Source: Dipteris shenzhenensis (Eukaryota; Polypodiophyta; Polypodiopsida; Gleicheniales). From it: DNA of 64,000 bases. The DNA lies in the NCBI GenBank assembly GCA_047967505.1, contig CM106541.1; one strand, written 5' to 3'. How positions within the stretch are numbered: the stretch's first letter is position 1; the number at the start of each line of letters is the position of its first letter. Under the pieces are notes generated by a model that saw nothing but the letters and a program-made list of their open reading frames with translations, did no database searches and was not told the DNA's origin. A program made the translations under genes and the position numbers. Positions 1 through 12,317 of this stretch are shown piece after piece.

Positions 1-1340
1 AGTTGGAATGAGGCCTTGCAAGACTCTACCAAGGAGGACTAGGACCAAGTTGTGGCTATAATGAAGCAGAGCTTTGGGGTAGTGGAGTCGCCAAATGCTT
101 TGATGTTGCAGGTTGACCGGTTCTATCAAGGAGAGGGTGATATGGTCTCTGTGTCGGCAATCTGATATGAAAATTTATGGACAAAGTATGAAAGGGCAGC
201 TTTGCAAGCTGTGGCATCTGCATCATTGGTTCCTGAAAGTCTCTCAGGAATGGAGTACTTAAAGATGAGCAAGCTTCTGATGGCTTTGGAGCCTCGTCTT
301 CTCTGAAAAGTAATGAGCAAAGATCCAACAACATACGTCGATGCACTCCGCATTGCAATCAAGAAAGAAGCTTCTCTACAAATTGAATCCTCTTTTGTGT
401 CTTCACCAGCTTCAACTTCTAAGGTGGTGGTAATGGGAACTCCTCAGGTACCAAAGTCCTCTTAGTTAGATCATAATATCTCCCAATTGTTGGTAGATTT
501 TGCTGATTTGAAATTGCATTTGGTTAATGCACGACAACCTAGAGCACCCAAGAGTGACGATAGGCCTCAAGATAAGAGTGGGGTCACTTGCTATGAATGT
601 AATGAAAAAGGTCACTATTGCCCGGAGTGTCCTAGATTGAGAAAGAAAGAAGAAAAATAAGTATCCTTGATAGAAGCTTTTTCAAGGGATGAGGAAACTT
701 GAGAGGTAATGATGGATAAACGAGGGCATGGTAAAGCACAAGATGAAGAAGAAAGCAGGGAAGAAGTAGATGAGGGACATCAAGAAGAGCCTATTCAAAA
801 GTGGGATACTAGAGAATTGATTTTACAGGGAAATGACAAGAAGGTACACTACAACATCAAAAGCCACAAAAAGGAAGTTGTCAAGGAGGAGTCTTCAACA
901 TCAGAGAATTTGAGCTTTGACTTAACTGATGAAGAAGAAGAGACGGGTATAGCTCCGAGGAGTCCAACTTAGAGGGAGGTGGAAGGAGTGGCCTTTTGTC
1001 TCTGTCTTCATGCTGATCGGGAGGAGTTAGGAGGGAACAAAGTGGTGGTACAAGAAGATTCTATAGAGATAGTTCATGTGGAGGATGTGGGGCACACTGA
1101 ACAATGCTAATGCAATGAAAAGCTTCTTGATGATTCTCTATCAGGTAGTGAGAAGCTCCAATACTTGGATATGTTATTTGATCTTCCATATCTCTTTGCA
1201 ACAAGCTATTCATAGGTTCGTCCAATCTCTCTTGTGGAGCACAAGATTAAGTTGAAGCCAGAAAGCAAGACAATTGTGCAACACTTAAGGCAATTGGGGT
1301 TGATCCAAGATGAGGCACTAAAGAAAGAGGTAAGACCATC
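1..1340 (+). pseudogene. Decayed Ty3/gypsy-like gag and start of pol
   Basis: One reading frame (frame 1) runs through this stretch but is broken by stops at 40, around 160 and 304, 463, 658, 700, 970, 1108 and 1213. A CCHC zinc knuckle (CYECNEKGHYCPEC) is encoded at 589-630, the nucleocapsid signature of retroelement gag. An acidic, lysine-rich linker follows at 709-972. At about 1140-1330 the frame gives VEHKIKLKPES and a following helix-like stretch that resemble the very start of a Ty3/gypsy reverse transcriptase; no protease was seen between. The copy begins outside the window and stops abruptly at about 1340 against a copia element in the opposite orientation. Gag is sure from the knuckle; assignment to Ty3/gypsy rests on the short pol stretch and is moderate. 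Confidence 0.6.
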
Positions 1341-3361
1341 TACATAAGCTCCATATCTTCTGCTGCCACTAGTCCAAGCATGCATCTAAGTGTGGTCATC
1401 TTCACAATTGGAGAGAATATCTCATCAAAGTCCACACCCTTCTCTTACTTGAACCCTTTAGCGATTAAATGGGCCTTGTACCTAGGCACATCATCACCTG
1501 TGACCTTCATCTTGTAGACCCATTTACATGGCAATACTTTCTTTCCATGTGGCAAAGAAACCAAGTCCCAAGTCTTATTTTTCATAAGTGAACTCATCTC
1601 TGATTGCACAGCATACTCCCACTTGTGTGCAATCAGTAAGAACCACATAGTCTACCCCTAGAACAAACCTATCAGGCAGTCTAGACACTCTAGATGATCT
1701 TCTCAAGGGCATTTCAGCTTGCTGTCCCACCTGCATATCAGCCACATTTGGCTCATCATTTCCACCAATAGATGATCCATCATCTACCCTTGACTATATA
1801 CCTGTGGGAGTACTTGGTGGTACCATTTCTTGCACATTTGGTGCATGGACAGCTTGCTGTCTATCAACATATGCATGTGGATTCACATCTTGGAAAGTGA
1901 TTCTCCTCATTTCCAAATCCCTCATGGGTGCCTTATGCATCTTCTTCTCATTGAAGACTACATCATGGCTGTGTATGATCTTCTTTACTTCTGGATCCCA
2001 GAGATGATAGCCCATCTCTCCACTTTCACCATAACCCAGAAAGATGCATTTCCTAGACTTAGGATCTAGCTTCTTTCGAAGCTCTTTTGGCACATGTGCA
2101 TATGCCTCACACCTAAATATACGCAAATGAGAGTAAGAGGGCTTCTTGCCACCTCATGCCTCTTCAGGAATACCACCATCCAAACTCTTACTAGGTGATC
2201 TATTGATCACATGCACTACAGTCTTCATTGCCTCAGCCCAAAAACCACCAGAAAGATGTGCATTGGAAAGCATGCATTGTGACCTTTCTTGAATGGTACG
2301 GTTCATCTTTTTTGTAACTAGATTTTGCTCTAGAGTACGAGGGGATGTGAGCTCCCTCTTAATCCCAAGTGTATCACAGAAATGTTGAAAGTCATGAAAG
2401 AGATACTCTCCACCATTGTCAGTCCGTAGGCATTAAGCGTTCTACCTGACTGATTCTCAACCAAGGCCAACCATTTCTGAAATACCTAGAACACATCACT
2501 CTTTTGAGCTATAGCATAAGCCCACACTTTCCTAGTTGCATCATCAATGAATGTCACATAGTATTCAGCCCCGCCTAATGACCGTGTAGGCATGGGACCA
2601 CATACGTCTGAATGCACCAAATCAAGCTTTTCAAACTCTTTCTTTCCCCTTCTTTTATGGGCTGATTTAGTCTGCTTTCCATAGAGACAATGCTCACAAA
2701 ATTCAAAATCAGAGAAACTCAAATGTGGTACATAACCCAAACGGCATAAGAGTTTCATTCCATTTTGGCTCATGTGCCCCAACTGGCAATGCCATAAAGA
2801 AGTGCTTGGCTGCTCGGTTATTGCAACAACATGATCAAACACCCCTGATACATGTAAGGGATACAAAGTCCCACACTTGGCACCCCTGGCCAAAAGCATA
2901 GAGCCCTTCTGAATTTTCCAACTCTGAAAGCCAAAAGTGGTGTGAAAACCAGCATCATCTAGTTGACCCACTGAAATAAGACTCTTAGTCAACTTAGGCA
3001 CATGTCTCATATGTTTTAAAACAAATGCAGACCCATTTGCAAAAGAAAACTTTATGTCACCTGCTCCCACTATGTCACATGCATAGTCATTTCCAAGATG
3101 CACACAACCTGTCTTTCCACTGTCATAAGTGGAGAACCATTCCCTATGGGGAGTAACATGGAATGAAGCACAAGAATCCATAATCCAATCCTGGGAATAT
3201 GCATCATCTGAAGTGGAAAGCAACTCTGCAGATAAACTAGACATGAAGAGAATGTCATTGTCACTATCATGTGTGACTGCATTGATCTCCTCGATCTTCA
3301 CTTTTGGACTCTCTTCCTTCTGATTTGCACCCCAATTTGCATTCTTTTTCTTATCCTTTTA
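1341..3361 (-). pseudogene. Copia pol: protease, integrase, start of RT
   Basis: Frame pieces read in order from 3301 down. The protease region has WIMDSCASFH near 3178. Integrase has its HHCC zinc site (WHCQLGH, CEHCLYGK), LVHSDVCGP and FIDDATR, then RTDNGGEY near 2430 in another frame. The integrase C-terminal part is KLDPKSRKCIFLGY at 1794-2126, and RT starts with KTWDLVSLP and KWVYKMK at 1445-1648. Breaks include stops at the W of the EAW-type motif near 2157, after AKGFK (1445) and near 1350, and a frameshift near 2440. These proteins would cut the polyprotein, integrate and copy the element. The identity is clear; function is lost. Confidence 0.85.
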
Positions 3362-4126
3362 CTCTCTTTTCAGCTTCTTGTAGCAATCCTTTTCCATATG
3401 GCCCTTCTTGCCACAGTGGTAACACTCAATGTTTCGTGCCCTGGAGTTGCTACGAGACTTCCCTCTTTCTTGGGACTTCCCCCTGAACTGTGATCTGCCC
3501 CTTTGCACATTTAAGGCTGCATCCTGCTTGTTGCCATCCATAGACTTTTGTCTAATCTACTCGGCCAACAAATTACCCACAACATCATCAAACTTCAGTA
3601 CTCCACCAGGTGCAGAGTTACTGATAGTTGTACGGAAGGTATCCCATGAGGATGGCAATGAACATAAGAGAAATATTGCCTTAGTCTCCGCATCAAAATT
3701 CATCTTCTGAGCCTGAAGCTGGCTGAAAATAACATTGAATTCATTCAAGTGAGAAGCAATGGAGACCCCTTCCTTCATCTGTAGCTCAAACAACCTCTTC
3801 ATGAGGTAAACTTTATTAGATGTAGTTTCCTTCTCATAAGTGGCACACAGTTTCTTCCACAAATCTTTCGTAGTCTGCTCATTTACTACTATGAAATAAA
3901 CTGACTCTGTAAGATGAAGTCTAATAGTAGACTTTGCTTATGCATCCAACTCATTCCAATCATCCTCAGACATATTTGCAGGCTTAGCTTCAATCCCTGC
4001 CAAGGGTTTAATCTGCTTCTTTTGAATAAGCACATCCCTTATCTGTTCTTTTCACAAAGAAAAGTTTGTCCCATCAAACTTTTTACTGTTAAAAAACTCC
4101 TTTTCAGACATGGAAGAGGATGCCAT
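3362..4126 (-). pseudogene. Copia gag
   Basis: Translation from the ATG at 4126 gives a copia-type gag start (FDGTNF followed by a stop in place of the usual Trp, then KEQIRDVL). It continues through 3862-3557 (LWKKLCATYEKE, VYLMKRLF, LCSLPSSWDTF), the typical UBN2/gag region. A CCHC knuckle CYHCGKKGHMEKDC lies at about 3383-3424, followed by a lysine-rich tail. At least four in-frame stops interrupt it. Gag would form the virus-like particle that packages element RNA. Start choice: the ATG directly precedes the conserved N-terminal motif. Confidence 0.85.
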
Positions 4127-5568
4127 GATGCAAATAAAGAAAAATCCCAAATGCTAGTGCTTGCAAGAGAGAATCACACCGAATACTAGGTGCACCCAAA
4201 TGTGTATGCCACAATAGAGTGAAATATCACCAAAACTCAAAGCATCAAAAGATACAGCTGACTCATGTGCATGTACTATGCATCCATATGAGCAAATCTG
4301 GCCCAAAAGAAAATGCCAATTGCAATGGCAATCCAAAATGCCAATAAGTGCCAAATGGCTCAAGCATAAACACCATCCATGGGCATATGCATCAATAATA
4401 TCTCATCCAAGAGAGCATACCACTATCAGTGCATCACCTGCAATGTGTCAAAGCTGTCCCTCAGCATAAAATAGCATCCATGTGCAAAGCGTCCATAAAA
4501 AATAGCATCCCACAAGGCAACCTGGGCCTATCAGCGCATCCAATAAGGATCACAATGCATCCAAATGGCCTATAAATCATCCATTGCAACCCAATGCACA
4601 CCACGAATGAGCACACACGGCTCAAACTACAACCAGAGTGATCTGCATAATGTATGGTCAAGAAATCATGGTCCCACGGCAATGACTGCTACTGAAAATA
4701 GAACTTGAGATGCCTCAAAACATGGGTGCCATTGCATAATCAGACTCAGCAAGAAAATCTGCAAATATCTCTCTTCTGCTGGAACTCCAAAATCCCAACC
4801 GATGAGTGAGAAATGGGAGTCAACACTTATCCACTGCCATGTGGCATAAATCTAAGGTTTCAAAACCTTAGAATGAAAAATGCATGACAGAGAGACGAAA
4901 TCCAATACACAGAGATCTATAACTCTGAAAATACTCCACCAAATCGCACAAGAATTGACAGGTAGGGGTTTTTAGGCATCCGAAACGCAATGGGATAGAT
5001 GGTTTTGGAAATCGTGGTCCCAATCATTGGGTCCAACACAGACTGAAAACCATTTTTGGAAATTGAACTATTTGTAAACTCCACCGGAGTGCGAATGATG
5101 AGCAACATAGAAGTTTTAAAACCTTCTGAGTCCACGGAACTGACAGATCTGCAAATGGTTGCTCCAAACTTGAGTTCCAACACCTGGGTAGAAAAACGTA
5201 CGAACTGACGTAGTGAGTTAGAAATCCAATGAAATGATCCCAGATTCAAGAATGAAGGTGTTTCCAAGCTCCTGAAGTGAAGTGGACACCAAAAGTAAGC
5301 AATAGTTGCCTCTACAAGCCAATACGGAGTCTCTGTCGTCGAACAGAACAAGGAAAAGCTTAAAAAATAACTTTTTCTTTGAAAACACTTAACAGGCTCT
5401 CAAAACCACTTCGCAAAACCAAAGTGACTTTTCCAAAGGTTCCTCCAAGGTCTTTGCACACTCGGATGCAAGTAAAGTCACCCACAAAGCTTCCCAGAGA
5501 GTTTCTCCTTCCTCCCACAAAGTTGTTGAGATTCTAGGCATTCACACACGCTCAGCTAGATCACTCGA
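4127..5568 (-). other. Copia leader (untranslated region)
   Basis: About 1.4 kb between the gag start and the primer-binding site. No protein similarity was recognised. It is longer than leaders usual in compact copia elements, so it may hold captured or inserted sequence. Confidence 0.5.
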
Positions 5569-5580
5569 GCTCTGATACCA
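5569..5580 (-). other. Primer-binding site (initiator Met tRNA)
   Basis: The minus strand reads TGGTATCAGAGC, the standard plant copia site complementary to the 3' end of initiator methionine tRNA. It lies two bases inside the inferred LTR end (CTCTCA on the minus strand). Confidence 0.9.
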
Positions 5581-5582
5581 GT

Positions 5583-5700
5583 TGAGAGTGCTATCAACGA
5601 AAGTAAGAACGGAAGAGGGAGAGAGAGAAACAGAGAGCCACACAAGTTTTGGTGGGTGCCGAACACCCTAATCTTCTTTTTCATTCATTTATATATGTGT
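5583..5700 (-). repeat. Copia 5' LTR, downstream part (R/U5)
   Basis: The LTR ends at 5583 (minus-strand ...CTCTCA). A TATA box (TATATAAA on the minus strand) lies at 5688-5695, about 105 bases from the LTR end, as expected for the LTR promoter. The upstream (right) limit of the LTR is unresolved because the 3' LTR is missing and no second copy is available for comparison. Confidence 0.6.
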
Positions 5701-6084
5701 TTGAGTATTGCACATAACTGGGGTAAAGGCACAGTGACCTTTAACCCCCACACAATCATGTCGTTGCTCATTGTAGCATAGGTGTTCACAAGTGTAGCAT
5801 AGGTCCTTGGATTGCATTCTGGTGAGAGTTGTAGGCTAAAGCATGGAAAGAAGATCTCATGTGCACGTGGGTGAGAAAGACGGCTTGATGGCAACAATGG
5901 ATGGAGGCTCTTGCCTCCACGGGAGCTCAAGGGTTTAGAAGGGGATGGCACATTTCAAAAGGGGGATCAAGTTGAGAGAGCTAACTAAGAGTTCCAAAGT
6001 TCAGAAAGTGTTGCAGTGTTTAGGACGAGTTAAGGGTTGAGGGGTGGAGAACTAGTCTTCTTCATGACTTCAACGGGTAAGGGT

Positions 6085-6270
6085 TGAGGAGGAGGGACAA
6101 GGAAGGAGGGAGGAGGAGGAGGAGGAGGAGGAAAGGGGAGGAGGAAGGGAGGAGGAGGAAGGGAGAAGGAGGAGGAGGAGGGGAGGGGTAGGAGATGGGA
6201 GTAGCAAGCAGAGGAGGAGGAGGAGGAGGAGGGAGAAGAAGAATGAGCAACAAGGGGGAAGAAGGGAGGA
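6085..6270. repeat. Purine-rich (GGA)n microsatellite
   Basis: Imperfect runs of AGG/GGA/GAA triplets over about 185 bp, almost pure purine on the plus strand. The serine- and proline-rich frames on the minus strand here are produced by the repeat. Confidence 0.9.
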
Positions 6271-6661
6271 GGAGGACTAGGTGGGAGCAAGGAGTACAAG
6301 GGTAGGGTGTGTAAGGGTAAGGGCATGCTAGAACATGGTAGTGTAAAGGAACATGGACATGATGGAGATCAATCACATGAACATAATAGTGATCTTGAAC
6401 ACTGAACCCCAAAGAGTGGGAGCTTCATTCCATTGAGAGAGATTTATACATGTTGGTCTCTACATAGTTTGTAGTAGGTACCTCTAGGGTGGGACCTCTT
6501 TTGTAGGAGACCTCTTGGACAACAGTCCCTCCACTTTTTGGGGGGACCTCTTGGGCCTCTACACAACATGGGGGAATCTCATGAGTCCCCCAGGTTTGGA
6601 AATTTTGCGAGTTTATTTTCTGAGAGTTTTGCGAGTTTCTCAATAAAATGCAACCTCAAAG

Positions 6662-6687
6662 AACATAGCTAGTGGCTAGCTATGCTT
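6662..6687. repeat. Isolated copy of the AGCATAGCTC palindrome family
   Basis: ACATAGCTAG and CTAGCTATGCT arms around TGG make a near palindrome. It matches the clustered family at 7922-9084 in its outer arms (CATAGCT/AGCTATG). Confidence 0.55.
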
Positions 6688-7921
6688 AACATGCAATCCC
6701 AAAACAAATATGTACTTCCAATGCAATCATGTCACCAAATTGCAAAAATACCAATTTCAAATGAACAACGAATAGCATAATTTTCTTCCAAGCAATCCAA
6801 TTATTGGCATCCAGATGACTAGAACACAACAATGTATCCCAAAAGATCACCTAGGTTTTGTACAAGAGAAATATAATGCCATAAGATCACCTAAGTTTTG
6901 TACAAGAGAAGACAAAATCCCAAAGATAGGCACCCTAATGCACATATGTGGTGACTTGCTAGTGTGAAATCGATCAATGAAATTCCATAAATGAGATTGT
7001 TGCACTCCAAAATCTGATTGCAAAATAGCATGTCTCTACAACAAAGGCATAAAATGAAAGGGAACATAGATGTGTCTTTTGGTCCTCTATAGCTTGCAAA
7101 GTCATCCATGTAGGTGCAAAGATTTCTTTTTTGACTTCTTGTCATGTTGCCCACCATGAGCCTCCATGTGCTTAGCCATGTTCTTTGCATAACAAGGCAA
7201 ACCACTACTGTAATTGTCACTTTATAGTAACTCCCTTCTTATAGATTTGAAAAACATCTCCAAAGAATAAATCCTCTATGTCTTACCAAAAGTCAATGTC
7301 CTCGATGGGTTCTCCAAACTCTAGAACCGTTTGAGGTGTGGACGCAAAAGTCCTCCCCATCTATGAGTGGTAGAGGAAATCAATAGCAGCCATCTCGAGT
7401 CATCCAACATGGCCACACCGACTACTAGCACTGTGTCAAGCATATCAATAGACTACTTATTCCAATCAAGAAAGTGCTTGAATCAAATTTTAAAGATGAC
7501 AAATTTTAATAGTGCTCAAACAGTCCATATAGTGCTTAAGCAATCCATATAGTACTCTTAAGTTAGTCCTTGAATCAAATTTTAAAGATGACAAATTTTG
7601 AAAGCATTTCCTAGACATAGCAAGAAAATATTTTCGAGTCTCCTTCTAAGACTAGTTTTATCAAGCCATGAGAATGTTAATATGCACCAACAAAGATAAG
7701 TTCGAATTTTTAAACCTCTCTTATTCTCTCTCTTTCCTTTCCCCTCTCTCTCCCCTCTATTTCTTTCTCTCCCTCTTAACAAGCTCACACGAAGATAATG
7801 AAATTTACTAAGTTTAAATTTCCACTCCCCTAAAGTGATAGCACAGCTTTTACAAACATTTTTTACTTCTTAAAATTTCCAATCCTTTAGAAAATCGCCT
7901 CCTCTAGAAATGGTGTGCTGA

Positions 7922-9084
7922 CGAGCTATGTTAGATGGGGTCAAAATTTCTATAGCCTACATAGTTTTTCACCCCCTTGTGACATAGCTCGTCGGTGGGC
8001 TATGCTTGAGGGGCTAATTTTTTTGGAAATTGATACATTTTTCCATCCCTCCCCCACATAGCTCACCGGCGAGCTATGCTGAAGAGGGTTGAAATATTTA
8101 TACTTTTTTCCATCCTCCTTCCACATGGGTCGCTTGCGAGCTGTGATGGAGATGGCTCAAAATTTTATGTCCATGCCCAAGTACATGATAAAAACTCCAT
8201 CCAATTAAAATGGTAGCTAAAAAACACCATGCTAAGAAGAGGTTTTAAAATAGTCATGAGACCATGATAAATCTTGATATTTAAAACCCCCTGTGGGCAT
8301 AGCTTGCCTGTGAGCTATGCTTGGAGGGGTCCTTTGTTTTAATGAATCAAAAGACATTTCCCCCCTCCCAACATAGATCGCCAGCGACGAGCGATGCTTA
8401 TTAGGGTAAAAGTTTTTTTGAAAAACATGGTTTTGCTTAAGCCAGCCATTGAGTTGGAGAAGAGAAAAAGGGTTTGATAAAACATTCATCATGAATGAAT
8501 TATTAGTGACAATGTGTATATCATCATTTTAGTGGAGTGGGCGTCCTCTTACACTCTTGGTGTTGAAATATTTCAACCCCTCAGCAGATTTAAAAAAAAT
8601 TCTCCCATCCCAGCATATCTCGCCGGTGAGCTATGTTGAGAAGGGGCCTTAATTTTAATAGATTAAAAACACTTTCCCCCATCCCAGCATACCTCGCCGG
8701 CAAGCTATGCTTATTAGGATCAAAGTTTTTTGAAAAACATGGTTTTGCTTACGCCATCCATTGAGTTGGAGAAGAGAAAAATGGTTTGAATCTTAAACAT
8801 TCATCATGAATGAATTATTAGTGACAATGTGTATATCATCATTTTAGAGGAGTGGGCGTCCTCTTACACTCTTGGTGTTGAAATATTTCAACCCTTTAGC
8901 ATATTTAAAAAAAATTATCCCATCCTAGCATAGCTCGCCGGGGCGAGCTATGTTGAGAAGGGGCCTCATTTCCCCCCATCCTAGCATAGCTCCCAGACGA
9001 GCTATGTTCAAAAGGGGGCCTTAATTTTAATAGATTAAAATTTTTTTCCTCCATCTCAGCATAGCTCACTGGCAAGCTATGTTG
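7922..9084. repeat. Cluster of near-perfect short palindromes
   Basis: At least ten copies of a palindrome of about 26 bp, whose arms read AGCATAGCTCGCC and GGCGAGCTATGCT. They lie at about 7922 (half), 7981, 8056, 8122, 8297, 8371, 8611, 8686, 8927, 8982 and 9058. Several are extended by C-rich sequence on the left (CCCCCATCCC) and its rough complement on the right (GAGAAGGGGCC), so the full hairpin could reach 40 bp or more. Copies differ mainly by transitions at CpG positions (CGCC to CACC, GGCG to GGTG). AT-rich spacers separate them. No coding role is apparent. A second cluster lies at 11162-11592. Confidence 0.8.
8395..8970. repeat. Tandem duplication of a unit of about 312 bp
   Basis: The stretch starting near 8395 (around TTTGAAAAACATGGTTTTGC) recurs about 312 bp later near 8707. 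The two copies share long blocks, including CATCATGAATGAATTATTAG and GAGTGGGCGTCCTCTTACAC, and each contains one or two of the palindromes. Confidence 0.8.
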
Positions 9085-11160
9085 AGATTTGAGAAGGGGC
9101 CTTAATTTTAATTGTTGTGAAGGGGCCTTCCAAAGGAAAGAACAAACATAGAGTAGAAGAACCCAAGAACGTGTAAGTTAAGGCTACTCACAAAATGATC
9201 ACACAGCTCTCACGAATCTCTCCAACATGTCCACGACTAGCAACAATGGCTCCAAGACTAATCTCCTTTACTCCGTTTTGCCTGTAGACAAAAGAATTGG
9301 ATGATGTTGGCAAAAATTCATTTTTATGACTGGAGTTTACAATGCAAATTCTCAAGCGTTGACAAGCAATGTAACTCTCCTCAAATTGGAAAATGGCGCC
9401 GACAATCAATGTACTCGGCCGAGACTCAACAATCAATGTAAAGGCAAAAGGACCTACGACAACACCAACCAAGAGGCCGTCCCCATACCAGTGCTAGCTA
9501 CGATGTAGGACCTCTTTGCAAGAGGCTCTCGGCCTCTAAAAGCTTGACGCTGTCCCCATACAAGCCTCTAAAACCTCTACAATCTCTTGCGTAATAAGTA
9601 CTTTTTGCAAGCACCCTTGAACAGAAGTAAATGATTGAGGAGCGAGGGATGGACATGTGAGTCTGGGGCTTCTGCAAAAAGCCTCTGGGCACCTGAATTG
9701 CTACAAGCAGGTCGAAAAGTCAAACTTGCGAATTAAATGACTGAATGTAGGAGGTCTAGCACCTCCCGAGACCATTGTAGGAAGATGATGGTGCTTGAGA
9801 TAGAGACGATGCGTCCATGGCTAGATGGGGAGGACCCGCATTATGGTGAGACCACCTTGAGAAGCTGGTCTAGGGGGTCTATGGGGACGGCCTCTAAGGC
9901 TAAAGCCTCAACTCACAAAGGCAACACATTTTCTACTCACATTTTCAGTATTGTCTTACGCTTTCTTTTGGTGGGCGACTTCTGGCGACTAAGAGGTGGA
10001 GCTAGAGGAATCGAGAGCTGGTGTGCTGGTGGCCGCCGTGGGGTTCGATTCACGTTCTGACTCTCGTCATCGGTGGTGTACTCAGATCAGCTGGACGCGT
10101 TTGGCGCGCACGCTCTGTTGATAATCTGAATCAGAATCGTCTATTGCTAACATCCCTCCCTGAAACTACAGGCCGGCCTTCTCGTCCCCTCCTCGCAGAG
10201 TTCAAGTCGAGGCGATGACACAAACTAGCTCTGCAGAGATCAGAGAGGCCAGAATTTCGTAGGAGCTGACGTTGTTTTCTTTCCGTCGTAGCTCTCAAAC
10301 GTCTGGCGCTTTGCTCCAGCTCATGGTTAATCTTACTTGCTCAATTGATTTGCGCCAAGGTCTCACAATCTACAGAATCTCACGACAAACCTTTTGCCAG
10401 TTTTCGTAAAACATGCGCTAACGAAGTGGGCAGTTTACCAGCTTCCAGGGATGAGCTCGTGATGCAAACTCTCGGACGTTGAATGCTTTCGGACAATGTT
10501 TTCTCCCACGGATCTCAGCGACCAGCAGCTCTTCGCTGTCGCGCATGCAAGCATATATAGATGCTTCGCATGCAAACTACATAGATACTTTTTCCAACTT
10601 GAACCCTTCGAAGCGTGGTGCCACGGCTTCAGAAAAGCTTCAACTGAGTCTTCAAATTTACGGTGCCCTTCATTTGTACGGGCAGCAGTACCGAGCTACT
10701 TTTTATACGAAATAGTTCACGAAGGATGGATTCTACTGCACCAACTTTTGGTGGACGATTTCTTGCAGAGTGCTCCTACAACGGTCCGAATCGCAAGCTG
10801 GCAGGCAATTATTCACGAATCAACGTCTGACTATCAGCCAGAGAATAAGACTTGCATCAGTGGTCTCCGTAGCTCGAGATATTCCAAATTTGAGCTCACA
10901 GATCAATAACACAAGCAAAGATGGTGGATCCACACTCTTCAATGGGAACTTAGAGAGTACGAATGGGGAAACAACCTTGCCTGAGAACAGAGTGTCTTCA
11001 CCCCTGATAGTGGCAGCTCTTGTTGCCATCAAGAAGCAGAAGACAGTCCAAGCGGCGATAGCAGTTCAAGCCCACGAGCTCCTTGAACTCCTCATTCTCG
11101 ACCTTCCATCTTTGCCTCCAATCCCGGCAAACTCGCTTTGTTGAAATCTTTCAAGCCCTC
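9085..11160. other. No recognised gene
   Basis: Base composition is higher in G+C than the flanks, particularly around 10000-11150. Several open frames of 60-140 codons exist on both strands (for example 10496-10909 +), but none shows a known domain or clear signs of coding. An old, broken gene is possible. Confidence 0.4.
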
Positions 11161-11161
11161 T

Positions 11162-11592
11162 CAGCATAGCTCGCCGGCAAGCTATGCTTGGAGGGCAAAA
11201 AAGTTTAAAGACCCCAGTAGGCTTTTTGTTTCTCTTTCTATGTCGCGTGCCCTCTCTTCAGGTTTGGCCTCCTCTGTTCTCTCCTTTCCTGACAATCCGA
11301 TCGATATCGTCCTCTTCACTGGTACCATGTCTAACGATAAGCCTATCGACGAGATGAAATTTTCCTGCTGTAACGGGACGGAATAAAAGAAACCTAGAAC
11401 AACCGAGCCCCAGGCCGAGCTGCAGTGCCTTGTCATCGAACAAGAAAACGCTGCAAAATCTAATACCCCAACCCAGCATAGCTGCGAGCTATGCTGAGAG
11501 GGGGGAAATAAAAGCGGCGAGCTATGCTGAGAAGGGAAATTTTATTTCCCCCCTCTCTCAGCATAGCTCGCTTACCAGCTATGCCTGGAGGG
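11162..11592. repeat. Second cluster of the AGCATAGCTC palindromes
   Basis: Copies at 11162-11192, 11473-11496, a half copy at 11515-11533 and one at 11558-11592. The half copy and the first arm of the last copy face each other and form a larger inverted repeat (11517-11571). Confidence 0.75.
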
Positions 11593-12317
11593 TTCCTAGG
11601 ACAAAGTTGTGAACGCTCGACTACGATTAATGCAGTGAGGAAGGGCGCCAACAAACACCAACCAGTCGATTTGCCATCTTTAACATCATGGAGCTGGAAG
11701 GATGACTAGAGCTTCGAGGAGGGAGCTGCGAGGTGAGTGAGCAGCACAGGGATTGACCTGGGAGTGACGTGAGAGGCTCAAGAGACCATTAAAAAAGGAA
11801 GAGAGCGGGAGTATTGAAGGTCAAGGGGAGTCTCTCGTGATTGTTATTATTTCTTGGATTAAAGACATTGTCAGCTTTTGCATCGAGGTCGATATCCCCA
11901 TCATTGTTGTGACGACATCCGGCCATGTTGGGGCGTGGAGGAGTTAAAGGGAGTGATTGAATTTCAGGGGGGGATTCGAGGTAGAGGATTGGCGGGGGCG
12001 GTGGTTGCAACGGAGTTGTATGCAAATGTGGCGAGCGTTGGCATCAAAGGCGCTGGCCGAAACGTAGTTGCATGCAGATTGGGCACGATTTGCCAAGGGT
12101 GTCCCTGTCACAAGTGCGGGTGTGGATGTAGTTTTGTTGGAAGGGTTAGAGTGGTGTTAGTTTGTGTAGGGTCAATTGTGTTGATAATGTGCCTAAGATT
12201 GTCCTATGCGTATAGGGAATTGTGCCAGTGTAGACGGATCGTTAATCGGAGATCACGGTGTGAAGATATGAGCGAATTTGTACGAAACGAGGCCTACACG
12301 GGGGCGCGAATGAGCGA

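Larger units (their letters stand above)
1341..5700 (-). mobile_element. Ty1/copia retrotransposon, truncated at its 3' end
   Basis: On the minus strand the order is LTR part, primer-binding site, long leader, gag, protease, integrase, then the N-terminal part of reverse transcriptase, which is the copia order (integrase before RT). The element is cut inside RT at about 1341, so the rest of RT, RNase H and the 3' LTR are missing. The far (right) end of the LTR could not be placed; 5700 is a minimum. Frameshifts and stops run throughout, so it is dead. The right flank continues into unrecognised DNA. Confidence 0.85.
5740..7900. other. No recognised gene; short direct repeats
   Basis: Open frames here are short and resemble nothing known. 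Two short direct duplications are visible: a unit of about 27 bp around TTTTGTACAAGAGAA at 6845-6912, and a unit around TCAAATTTTAAAGATGAC at 7480 and 7568. Confidence 0.5.

Noticed and set aside
3170-3184. DSCAS in copia element 1 as proof of a dead protease
   Set aside because: Plant copia proteases vary at this residue (for example Ala for Gly), so the change is not decisive; the stops and frameshifts are.
6030-6412. Serine- and proline-rich frames on the minus strand
   Set aside because: They translate the (GGA)n microsatellite.
7922-9084. CRISPR-like array
   Set aside because: Palindromes are irregularly spaced, spacers vary widely in length, no cas genes, and the DNA is plant nuclear.
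10047-10057. B-box-like GGTTCGATTCAC as a SINE
   Set aside because: Isolated, with no convincing A box at the proper distance.
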